A DNA stretch of 64,000 nucleotides, taken from contig NZ_JAEPES010000003.1 of the NCBI RefSeq assembly GCF_016634425.1, forward strand, positions 62,001-126,000, in the 5' to 3' direction. Under the pieces are notes generated by a model. It was not told the origin of the DNA. It saw nothing but the letters and a program-made list of their open reading frames with translations, and did not search any database. Both the position numbers and the translations under genes were made by a program. Positions 7,879 to 14,956 of the stretch are shown one piece after another; positions within the stretch are counted from its first letter, which is position 1, and every line of letters starts with the position of its first letter. The stretch comes from Lacisediminihabitans changchengi (GTDB lineage: Bacteria > Actinomycetota > Actinomycetes > Actinomycetales > Microbacteriaceae).

Positions 7879-8373
7879 TCAGCTAGCCCGAGTGCTTCTG
7901 ACCAGTGCGGCCGCGCGGGCCAGCCACCTATCGTCCCGCGCCCATCGGTCGAGCGTGAGGTCGGCTCGGGAGCGGCTCGGCTCGGGGAGGCGCTCGAGGA
8001 GCGGGCCGAGGACATCCGTCGCCAGAGGGGCGACCAGCTGTTCGACCTGGGCGCTTCGGATGAATCCCTCGATGCGGGTGAGGTCTGTACCGATGAGTAA
8101 CTCGAGCTTGGTCTGCAGCAGCACGATCGCGGCGAGCCTGCGCTCGAACACGGGCACGCTCCAGAGTTCTGAAGCCAGGGCGGTGACGTCGTCGTGGGTG
8201 AGCTCGCGGTGGCGGCGGAGGGCATCCCGAACCGTGCCGCGCACGGCACCGACCGAGGCGCCGTAGAAGCGGAGCGCCTCGGGTGCGCCCAGGCGTTCGC
8301 GATCATCCTCGGCGCGATACCAGTCGCCCTCGCGCTGCAGCGTCGCGTCGATGAACTCCGCGGCGTCGGTCAT
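7879..8373 (-). CDS. AlkD-like HEAT-repeat protein, truncated and degenerate
   Basis: 164 aa resembling the N-terminal two thirds of the DNA alkylation repair (AlkD) family, 3-methyladenine glycosylases built from HEAT-like repeats and usually 220-240 aa long. Helices with LWSVPVFERRLAAIVLL and TLDRWARDDRWLARAAAL fit the family, but the protein stops just after the latter and lacks the last repeats. The segment that normally carries a Trp and the catalytic Asp (WxLVDxLA-like) reads VEQLVAPLA here. It is probably inactive as a glycosylase; this judgement uses remembered family motifs. The start is a single ATG just after GGAGGG. Confidence 0.6.
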   Translation of the reverse strand: MTDAAEFIDATLQREGDWYRAEDDRERLGAPEALRFYGASVGAVRGTVRDALRRHRELTHDDVTALASELWSVPVFERRLAAIVLLQTKLELLIGTDLTRIEGFIRSAQVEQLVAPLATDVLGPLLERLPEPSRSRADLTLDRWARDDRWLARAAALVRSTRAS

Positions 8374-8482
8374 CCCTCCATCGTCACATGGCTGCTGGTG
8401 CGGAGGAGGCTAGGGCTGGTGCCGGCCGCGCATCGGCGGGACAATCGACCCCACCGTCACTCACACCATTGGAGGTTGTGTC

Positions 8483-8905
8483 ATGGTCGCTCGCCTTAAT
8501 CCCTACCTCAGTTTTCGCGATACCGCACGAACGGCGATGGAGTTCTACGAGACAGTCTTCGGGGGCTCGTTGACCATGAGCACCTTCGCCGATTTCCACG
8601 TCAGCGAGGACCCCGCCGAGCAAGACAAGCTGATGCACTCGCAACTCGAGACGACGAGCGGCTTCACCATCATGGGCTCGGACACCCCGAATTCGATGGA
8701 CTGGTCGCCGCAGAGCAACATGTCGGTCTCGCTCAGCGGTGGTGCTGACGACGAGGCTGAGCTGCGTGGCTACTGGGACAAGCTCGTCGACGGTGGCACG
8801 GTCGCGCTGCCACTCGAGACGGCGCCGTGGGGTGACGCCTTCGGGATGGTCATCGACAAGTTCGGCACCCGGTGGATGGTCAACATCATGGGATCTCAGG
8901 GCTGA
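8483..8905 (+). CDS. PhnB/VOC-family protein
   Basis: 140 aa. A vicinal-oxygen-chelate fold protein of the PhnB subgroup: it opens with LNPYLSFRDTARTAMEFYETVFGG and ends with DKFGTRWMVNI, the typical first and last motifs. Family members are often annotated glyoxalase/bleomycin resistance or demethylubiquinone methyltransferase-like, but no reaction is established for this subgroup. The ATG at 8483 follows GGAGG at 8471-8475. It is divergent from the AlkD-like gene. A second, distinct VOC gene lies at 23374. Confidence 0.85.
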   Translation: MVARLNPYLSFRDTARTAMEFYETVFGGSLTMSTFADFHVSEDPAEQDKLMHSQLETTSGFTIMGSDTPNSMDWSPQSNMSVSLSGGADDEAELRGYWDKLVDGGTVALPLETAPWGDAFGMVIDKFGTRWMVNIMGSQG

Positions 8906-8947
8906 GCCTGCTCCTCCTAGGGCACCCCCGGCGGGCGGATGCTCGGC

Positions 8948-9634
8948 TCAGGCGTTGAGGACGTAGGTCGTGAGGTCCCGCAGCGTCTGGGCCATATGGC
9001 TGTCCATCGCCAGCCGTGACCTCTCCGGGTCGCGCGACGCAAGAGCCTCCACGATGTGCGCGTGCTCCTCGATGGCGTTCGCCTGGATTTGCGGTACGCG
9101 CGACGTCTGCGTGCGCCGGGCCGCGAGGATCCGCGACAACGGTTCGAAGAGCACCGCGAGGAAGACGTTGCCCGACGCATGCAGGATCACGTCGTGGAAG
9201 GCCAGGTCGGCCTCGACGAAGCTGCCCACGTCGTTCGAGGCGTGGGCCGCACGCATGCTGGCCAAGTGTTCGCGCAGTAAGTCGAGCTCCTGGATCGACA
9301 GGCGCTCGGCTGCGAGTTCGGCGGCGCCGGTCTCGAGCATCCGCCGCAGTTCGATGAGCTGGATGGACGCGGAGGCGTCGTTTTCACCGGTCGAGGTGGC
9401 CCGAAGCACGGCTTCCATCGAGGTCCACTGGTTGAAAGGGTTGACGAAGGTTCCCCGGCCGCGCTCGATGCGGGCGACCCCCATGGCTTCGAGGGTCTTG
9501 ACGGCCTCTCGCACGGTCATCCGGCTGACCTCGTGCTGGGTGACGAGATCCTGCTCCCCGGGGAGGGTCGAGCCGGGTTCGAATTCTCCTGAAACGATCC
9601 GGGCGAGCAGGTCGTCGGAGATCATGGCAACCAA
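8948..9634 (-). CDS. GntR regulator, FadR subfamily
   Basis: 228 aa. An N-terminal winged helix (LPGEQDLVTQHEVSRMTVREAVKTLEAMG, about residues 24-53) and a C-terminal all-helical FCD ligand domain (ELRRMLETGAAELAAERL through EEHAHIVEALASRDPE) define the FadR subfamily, whose members usually sense organic acids. It is divergent from the dehydrogenase at 9805 and is the likely regulator of the island up to 18832. The start is doubtful: the frame offers TTG at 9634 or ATG at 9625, both leaving a short N-terminus, while GGAGG at 9655-9659 would suit an unusual start further upstream. Confidence 0.85.
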   Translation of the reverse strand: MVAMISDDLLARIVSGEFEPGSTLPGEQDLVTQHEVSRMTVREAVKTLEAMGVARIERGRGTFVNPFNQWTSMEAVLRATSTGENDASASIQLIELRRMLETGAAELAAERLSIQELDLLREHLASMRAAHASNDVGSFVEADLAFHDVILHASGNVFLAVLFEPLSRILAARRTQTSRVPQIQANAIEEHAHIVEALASRDPERSRLAMDSHMAQTLRDLTTYVLNA

Positions 9635-9726
9635 TGACTGACGAGCCAGCGGGTCCTCCAGAGGTCGATGTCGAGAAATCCTGAACGGAATTCTATTGGG
9701 TTCGCCGTGAACCAGCGCCGACGAAA

Positions 9727-9763
9727 GATAAGATGTCTGACGTACTTCGAATTCTAGTCGAAG
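9727..9763. promoter_or_regulatory. Candidate GntR operator upstream of the dehydrogenase
   Basis: Positions 9727-9743 read GATAAG-ATG-TCTGACGT, which recurs as GATAAG-TCA-TCTGACGT at 11634-11650 upstream of the racemase/kinase genes. The site contains GTCTGAC, a short palindrome of FadR-family style. An adjacent inverted repeat CTTCGA-N7-TCGAAG occupies 9745-9763. Both lie in the divergent intergenic region of the GntR regulator. The regulator assignment is inferred. Confidence 0.5.
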
Positions 9764-9804
9764 CGTTCCGGGGTCTCATGATCTCCCGATGCGAAAGTTG
9801 CCAC

Positions 9805-10725
9805 ATGTCGGATACCATTCCCGCGACATCCGCGGACACAATCGTCACCGTTCTGGGGCTGGGGGCGATGGGACTACCCATTGCCGCCCGGCTGTCGACA
9901 TCATTCACGGTACGGGGGTTCGATGTCAATGAGGGGCGCCGTGAACTGGCCGCGTCGGCCGGTGTTGCGCGGTTCGATTCCGCCAGGTCGGCGTGTCGGG
10001 GGAGCGCCATCGTGCTCCTGGCCGTTCGCAATGAGGAACAACTCCTCGACGCCCTGTTCGGAGAGGACGGAGTCGCCACCGTCATGGCCTCCGGGTCGGT
10101 CGTCATCCTCACGAGCACGGTGGGGACCGCAGCGATCCCGGTCACGGCCGACCGGCTGGCGGCGATGGGAATCGAGTTCGTGGATGCGCCGCTCTCGGGC
10201 GGCCCCGTGCGGGCGGGCGCCGGGGATCTTCTGATCCTCGTGGGGGCCGAGGAGAGTGCGCTCGATCGGGCTCTCCCCGTGCTGGAGTCACTGGCATCGA
10301 CCCTGACCATCGTCGGCGACGCCCCGGGGGACGGTCAGGCGATGAAGACCGTCAACCAACTCCTGTGCGGGGTGCACATCGCGGCGGCGGCGGAGGCGCT
10401 CGCCCTGGCCGACCGCCTGGGCCTCGACCCGGAGAAAGCGCTGCACGCGCTCGAAGCGGGTGCGGCGGGATCGTTCATGCTCTCCAATCGCGGTCCGCGG
10501 ATGCTCGAGGCCTACGACGACGACGGCGCCGAGGTGCTCAGCCGCCTCGACATCTTCGTTAAAGACATGGGGATCGTCGGCAACGCGGTGCGCGCGGCCG
10601 GACTGCCCTCGCCCCTCGCGGCGGCAGCGGAGCAGCTCTACCTCATCGCCCAGGCGCAGGGTCTCGGCACGGCTGATGATTCCGCGGTGATCCGTGTGCT
10701 TGCGCCGTCGCGCCGCTCCGACTGA
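9805..10725 (+). CDS. L-threonate dehydrogenase-like beta-hydroxyacid dehydrogenase
   Basis: 306 aa. An NAD-binding Rossmann start (VTVLGLGAMGLPIA), the substrate motif DAPLSGGPVRAGAGDL and the catalytic lysine region GDGQAMKTVNQLL define the 3-hydroxyisobutyrate/beta-hydroxyacid dehydrogenase family. Proximity to a DUF1537 kinase suggests the LtnD branch, which oxidises four-carbon acid sugars at C2. ATG 9805 is chosen for GAAAG 8 bp upstream and because the Rossmann fold follows; in-frame ATGs at 9733 and 9778 would add residues unlike the family. Substrate identity is an inference from context. Confidence 0.78.
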   Translation: MSDTIPATSADTIVTVLGLGAMGLPIAARLSTSFTVRGFDVNEGRRELAASAGVARFDSARSACRGSAIVLLAVRNEEQLLDALFGEDGVATVMASGSVVILTSTVGTAAIPVTADRLAAMGIEFVDAPLSGGPVRAGAGDLLILVGAEESALDRALPVLESLASTLTIVGDAPGDGQAMKTVNQLLCGVHIAAAAEALALADRLGLDPEKALHALEAGAAGSFMLSNRGPRMLEAYDDDGAEVLSRLDIFVKDMGIVGNAVRAAGLPSPLAAAAEQLYLIAQAQGLGTADDSAVIRVLAPSRRSD

Positions 10726-10729
10726 CCCG

Positions 10730-11566
10730 CTACGCCTGCGAGAAGTCGAAGGTCGCCGGATCGCCGCTGGTGCGCATCCCGGCTTCGAGGACGGAGATCT
10801 GCTGCATCTCTGCCGCGCTGAGTTCGAAGTCGAAAATGTCGATGTTCTCTGTGACGCGATGGGGCGTGACGGTCTTCGGGATCACGATGAATCCCTGCTG
10901 CACATGCCAGCGCAGGATTGCTTGAGCAGGGGTCTTGCCGTGGGACACGGCGATGGCGCGCACGATCGGGTCTTCCACATCCTTCGCCTGGCCGAGAGGA
11001 CTGTAGGCCTCGACGGCGATGCCGCGCTCGATCGAGGTCGCGGTGAGTGCCGACTGCTGGAAGCTCGGGTGGATCTCGAACTGGTTGACCGCCGGTACGA
11101 TCGTGCCCTCGTCCCGCACACGGTCGAGGTGCGGCTGTAGGAAGTTCGAGACCCCGATCGCGCGCACAACGCCGTCTGTATAGAGCTTCTCCATGGCGCG
11201 CCAGGTGTCCAGATAGCGATCGTGCATCGCGTAGGGCCAGTGGATCAGATAGAGGTCGACCACGTCGAGTCCGAGAGCGCGACGGCTTTTTTCGAACGCG
11301 GCGAGACCGCTCTCGTATCCCTGATCGGCGTTGCGCAGCTTCGTCGTGATGAAGATCTCGTCGCGGGGCAGGCCGCTGCTTCGAACGGCCTCACCGACGC
11401 CCGCCTCATTGCCGTAGGCGGCAGCGGTGTCGATATGCCGGTAGCCGGCCTCGAACGCCGCGAGGGTCGCCCCTCGAACGTCTTCCGCCGGGATCTGGTA
11501 GACCCCGTAGCCGAGCTGGGGGATCTCGATTCCGTTGTTCAGTGTGACGGAGGGACTGGTGGACAC
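10730..11566 (-). CDS. Aldo/keto reductase
   Basis: 278 aa, standard AKR length. Conserved features are DTAAAYGNEAGVGEAVR (with the catalytic Asp and Tyr), the Lys in the FITTKLRN strand, LIHWPY (catalytic His) and the C-terminal cofactor stretch IVIPKTVTPHR. It reduces a carbonyl with NADPH and resembles 2,5-diketo-D-gluconate reductases. The GTG at 11566 has GAGAAG upstream; the longer frame from 11632 overlaps the promoter region. It is transcribed toward the dehydrogenase, with 4 bp between stops, and away from the racemase-kinase genes, so the carbonyl it handles may be an intermediate of the same pathway. Confidence 0.85.
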   Translation of the reverse strand: MSTSPSVTLNNGIEIPQLGYGVYQIPAEDVRGATLAAFEAGYRHIDTAAAYGNEAGVGEAVRSSGLPRDEIFITTKLRNADQGYESGLAAFEKSRRALGLDVVDLYLIHWPYAMHDRYLDTWRAMEKLYTDGVVRAIGVSNFLQPHLDRVRDEGTIVPAVNQFEIHPSFQQSALTATSIERGIAVEAYSPLGQAKDVEDPIVRAIAVSHGKTPAQAILRWHVQQGFIVIPKTVTPHRVTENIDIFDFELSAAEMQQISVLEAGMRTSGDPATFDFSQA

Positions 11567-11607
11567 GGCTTCTCTTTTCGGTCGTGGGGCGGGAATCGAC
11601 ACCGGGG

Positions 11608-11659
11608 TTGACAAGTCTCGACCTGTATTCAATGATAAGTCATCTGACGTCTAGCGTCA
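11608..11659 (+). promoter_or_regulatory. Candidate promoter and GntR operator for the racemase-kinase operon
   Basis: A TTGACA hexamer (11608-11613) is followed at about 17-18 bp by AATGATA, a plausible sigma-70-like promoter. The motif GATAAG-TCA-TCTGACGT (11634-11650) matches the site at 9727-9743, and TGACG-N5-CGTCA (11645-11659) is an inverted repeat. A repressor here would cover the -10 region and the start of transcription for the gene at 11681. Confidence 0.5.
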
Positions 11660-11680
11660 TACCTCAAAGGAGAGAACACC

Positions 11681-12358
11681 GTGCCTCAGAAGATCGCGGT
11701 TCTGCACACCAGCTTTGTTTTCGTGTCGGTGGAACCGGTCATCAACGAGTTGATCGCCGAACTCCTGCCCGGCGCCGAGGTGATGCACTTCGTCGATTCC
11801 GACGTGCTCGCCACCGTCGTGCGGGAGCAGGGCATCTCGGCCAGCAGCGAGCAGCGGATGGTGCACCTCGCCCAGGCTGCCGAGGCGGCGGGGGCCGACA
11901 TCATCTTCTCCGCGTGCTCATCCCTCGGCCCGGCGCTCGATGTGGCCGCCCGCAACGTCCACACGCCTGTCGTCAAGATCGACGAGGCGATGGCGATTCT
12001 CGCGGCGAGCGGAGGCACTCGCATCGGTGTGCTTGCGACCGTCCCCACCACGCTCAGCCCCACTTCCGACCTCATCCAGCTCAAAGCGGACGAGCTCGGC
12101 CGCGACGTGAAGATCGAGCAGCGCCTCTGTGCCGGGGCGTTCGACGTGCTGATGTCCGGCGATCGTCCGCGGCACGACACGATGGTCATCGAGCAGGCCG
12201 TGGACCTGGCGAAGAACGTCGACACGATCGTGCTCGCGCAGGCATCCATGGGTCGACTCGCCGAAACGCTTCGCGAGAAGACCGGCTTGCCCGTTCTGTC
12301 CAGCCCGCGCATGGGCGTCGAATACCTGGCCGAGCGAGTCGCGGAACTCGCCAAATGA
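11681..12358 (+). CDS. Asp/Glu/hydantoin racemase-family protein
   Basis: 225 aa. Two paired half-domains carry the family's characteristic segments: FSACSSLGPA (first catalytic cysteine position) and TIVLAQASMGRL, where the second position is Ala-Ser rather than Cys. True racemases use two cysteines, so with only one this is more likely an isomerase, a decarboxylase or another derived activity. GTG 11681 follows AAAGGAGAG. The stop overlaps the kinase start (ATGA at 12355-12358), implying coupled translation and a shared pathway. The exact reaction is unknown. Confidence 0.75.
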   Translation: MPQKIAVLHTSFVFVSVEPVINELIAELLPGAEVMHFVDSDVLATVVREQGISASSEQRMVHLAQAAEAAGADIIFSACSSLGPALDVAARNVHTPVVKIDEAMAILAASGGTRIGVLATVPTTLSPTSDLIQLKADELGRDVKIEQRLCAGAFDVLMSGDRPRHDTMVIEQAVDLAKNVDTIVLAQASMGRLAETLREKTGLPVLSSPRMGVEYLAERVAELAK

Positions 12359-13833
12359 CCCGGCGTGCCGAGACGGGCGCCGCGACCGAGATGTCGGTAT
12401 TGCGCACGCTAGCCCCCGATCCTCTGGTCATCGACGATGCCCGGCGCAAGATCCGTGAGGCGAACCGCGCAGCAGGCACCCGGGTGGTCTTCCTCGACGA
12501 CGATCCCACGGGTAGCCAGTCGGTGCAGGGCGTGCCGGTGCTCACGCGCTGGAGGCCGGATGACCTCCGCTGGGCATTCGCGCAGCCGGCGAGTGGCTTC
12601 TTCATCCTGACCAACACGCGAGGATTGAACGACTCGGAGGCAGCGTCGACCGTGCGTGAGGTCGCCGCGGTGATCGACCGCGTCGCAGCGGATCTCGACG
12701 TGCGGTACTCGCTCGTCACTCGCAGCGACTCTACCCTCCGGGGCCATTACCCCCTCGAAACCGATGTGCTGCTCGAGATGGGCCTGCAGGAGGGCCGGCC
12801 CTACGACGCTCTTCTGATCGCCCCGGCCTACATTGCGGCCGGTCGGGTCACCGCCTCCGACGTGCACTACGTACAGGAGGGTCACACCTTCGTTCCCGTC
12901 GGCCAGACCAGCTATGCCCGTGACGCGACCTTCGGGTTCCACAGCTCGGACATCCGCGAATATGTCGAAGAGAAGACCGACGGACGCATCGCGGCGGGGG
13001 ATGTCCGGAGCCTGAGTCTCGAGGACATCCGCGTCGGCGGACCGCAGCGGGTGCGGGACATCATCCTTTCCTGCTCAGGCGCCGTGCCCGTGATCATCAA
13101 CGCGCTCGATGACAGTGACCTCGACGTCGTCACCCTCGGCCTGCTGCTCGCCGAGCAGTCCGGTGCCCGGGTGCTGTGCCGCACCGGGCCCTCATTCGTG
13201 GCGTCCCGGCTCGGAATGGCCGGACGGGACCCGCTCTCCCACGCGGAGATCTTCGCGGTCGGGGAAAGGTCGGGCAACGGCCTCGTCGTCGTCGGCTCGC
13301 ACGTCGAGCTCACCTCGAGACAGGTCAGCTGCCTCATCGATCGGCTCCCGGAGATCGAGACGGTTGAGCTCGACGTGCCTCGGTTGCTCGACCCGCTCCA
13401 GGCCGACGCCGAGGTGGAGCGTTGCTCGGTCGCGCTCACGGCCGCCCTGCGCAGGACGGATGCGCTGCTGGTATCGAGCCGCCGCCAGGTCACCGGTGAC
13501 AGCGGACATTCCAGCCTCGTGATCGCCCAGACCGTGTCCCAGGCGCTGGTGGACCTGACCCGGCGGGTCGTGCAGGATGTGCCGTTGAAATGGGTGCTCG
13601 CCAAGGGCGGGATCACCTCGAGCGATATCGCCACCGAAGGTCTCGGCATCCGACGCGCACTCGTGGCTGGCCAGCTTTTCGATGGAATCGTCTCGGTCTG
13701 GCTCAACGACGGAGAAGGCGGGCGCGGTCTGGAAGGACTGCCCTATGTCGTCTTCGCTGGGAATGTGGGCGATGAAGGCACGCTCGCCGACGCCGTGTCG
13801 ATGCTGCGGGGGAGCTCGCCTATGCGCGCATAG
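12355..13833 (+). CDS. DUF1537 four-carbon acid sugar kinase
   Basis: 492 aa. The N-terminal substrate domain opens with VFLDDDPTGSQSVQGVPVLTRW, and the C-terminal nucleotide-binding domain has the signature LAKGGITSSDIATEGLG, both hallmarks of the OtnK/DtnK (formerly DUF1537) acid-sugar kinases. These phosphorylate 3-oxo-tetronates or related acids with ATP after a dehydrogenase step, matching the LtnD-like gene at 9805. The frame is open far upstream, but the ATG at 12355 overlaps the preceding stop and begins near the domain. No OtnC-like aldolase/decarboxylase follows within the window. Confidence 0.88.
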   Translation: MTRRAETGAATEMSVLRTLAPDPLVIDDARRKIREANRAAGTRVVFLDDDPTGSQSVQGVPVLTRWRPDDLRWAFAQPASGFFILTNTRGLNDSEAASTVREVAAVIDRVAADLDVRYSLVTRSDSTLRGHYPLETDVLLEMGLQEGRPYDALLIAPAYIAAGRVTASDVHYVQEGHTFVPVGQTSYARDATFGFHSSDIREYVEEKTDGRIAAGDVRSLSLEDIRVGGPQRVRDIILSCSGAVPVIINALDDSDLDVVTLGLLLAEQSGARVLCRTGPSFVASRLGMAGRDPLSHAEIFAVGERSGNGLVVVGSHVELTSRQVSCLIDRLPEIETVELDVPRLLDPLQADAEVERCSVALTAALRRTDALLVSSRRQVTGDSGHSSLVIAQTVSQALVDLTRRVVQDVPLKWVLAKGGITSSDIATEGLGIRRALVAGQLFDGIVSVWLNDGEGGRGLEGLPYVVFAGNVGDEGTLADAVSMLRGSSPMRA

Positions 13834-13915
13834 CCACCCCACATCCGAGAATCCATCACAGCCCATCCTCTCCACCGTTCCACCCATCGTTTGCACTGAT
13901 TACAAAGGAGTAGTA

Positions 13916-14887
13916 ATGCGAAAAGTCCTGTTGGCCACTGCCCTCCTGGCAGTTTCGGCCCTCGCCCTCGCGGGCTGCAGCACCGCGGCGACCACCGCGG
14001 GAACCGCAGCGAAGTCCGATTCCAAGCCCGTCTACGTCTTCCTGCCCAAGTCGCTCAACAACCCGTATTGGGTGGATGCGCGCAAGGGAATGGAAGATCA
14101 GGCGAACAAGCTCGGCGTCACCGCGAAGTTCCTCGGCCCGGACACCGATGACGCCGCCGCCCAGGTGGCCATCTTCGATTCCATCCTCGCCACCAAACCA
14201 GCCGGCATTGCGATCTCGCCCAACGACCCCGCCAGCGTGATCGACAATATCGCGAAGGCCCGCGCGGCCGGCATCCCGGTCATCGCCTGGGACGGCCCCG
14301 TGCCGAACAGCGAGGTCATGGGCTACATCGGCACCGACAACGTCGCCGCCGGTGAGCAGGCCGGAGAAGCACTCGCCAAGAGCATCAACAAGAAGGGCAA
14401 GGTCGCCGTGGTCATCGGCAGCCTGAGCGCCGTCAACCTCAACCAGCGCCTCACCGGCGTCAAGAAGGCTCTGGCCAAGTACCCGGACATCAAGCTCGTC
14501 GCCACCGAGGTGTCGGGCGAATCCGTCGCCACCGCCCAGTCGGCATCCGAGACGATCCTCCAGGCCAACCCCGACCTCGCCGGCATGGTGGGCATCGGTG
14601 GATCCGACCTTCCCGGAATCGCCGGAGCCCTCAAGTCGGGCAACAAGTGCGGCACCGTCAAGGCTGTCGGATTCGACGTCGTGCCCCAGGGCATCGACGG
14701 CATGAAGGGCAAGTGTGTCGACGCGCTCATCTCCCAGAAGCCGTTCGGCATGACGGCCCAGGCCCTGAAGATCCTGGCCGACTTCCACAACAAAACCTCC
14801 AAGCTGAAGGACAACTTCACCGTGGACACCGGAGTCGTCACAGTCACACCTGACACGCTGGATGAGTTCCTGAAGACCGCGCACTAG
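13916..14887 (+). CDS. Ribose-type ABC transporter substrate-binding lipoprotein
   Basis: 323 aa. A lipoprotein signal peptide (basic MRK, hydrophobic core, lipobox ALAGC with Cys21) is followed by a periplasmic-binding-protein type 1 fold: KSLNNPYWVDARKGMEDQA, ISPNDPASVIDNIAKARAAGIPVIAWDG and VKAVGFDVVPQGIDGMKGK are typical of RbsB-like pentose or hexose binders. It captures a sugar at the membrane surface for the ATPase and permease encoded next. The ATG at 13916 has an excellent AAAGGAG. A hairpin after the gene may favour its higher expression. Confidence 0.9.
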   Translation: MRKVLLATALLAVSALALAGCSTAATTAGTAAKSDSKPVYVFLPKSLNNPYWVDARKGMEDQANKLGVTAKFLGPDTDDAAAQVAIFDSILATKPAGIAISPNDPASVIDNIAKARAAGIPVIAWDGPVPNSEVMGYIGTDNVAAGEQAGEALAKSINKKGKVAVVIGSLSAVNLNQRLTGVKKALAKYPDIKLVATEVSGESVATAQSASETILQANPDLAGMVGIGGSDLPGIAGALKSGNKCGTVKAVGFDVVPQGIDGMKGKCVDALISQKPFGMTAQALKILADFHNKTSKLKDNFTVDTGVVTVTPDTLDEFLKTAH

Positions 14888-14896
14888 CGCAGACTG

Positions 14897-14922
14897 GCGG
14901 GGCCGATCACGATCGGCCCCGC
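14897..14922 (+). terminator. Intercistronic hairpin (attenuator/stabiliser)
   Basis: GCGGGGCCGATC at 14897-14908 is an exact inverted repeat of 14911-14922; as RNA it would form a 10-bp GC-rich stem with a 6-nt loop. No T-run follows, so it is more likely a partial terminator or 3'-end stabiliser that raises binding-protein mRNA over transporter mRNA. Confidence 0.6.
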
Positions 14923-14956
14923 ACCCCCCTTTCACAATGAAGTTTTAGGAGTGGCC

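Noticed and set aside
9971..9983. GGTTCGATTCCGC, like a tRNA T-loop
   Set aside because: It lies inside the dehydrogenase coding sequence and no acceptor, D or anticodon stems can be formed around it.
11584..12354. Open frame continuing upstream of the DUF1537 kinase, giving a 749-residue protein
   Set aside because: The upstream part is out of frame with, and covered by, the racemase-family gene, is Arg/His rich without conserved motifs, and the ATGA overlap at 12355 is a better start.
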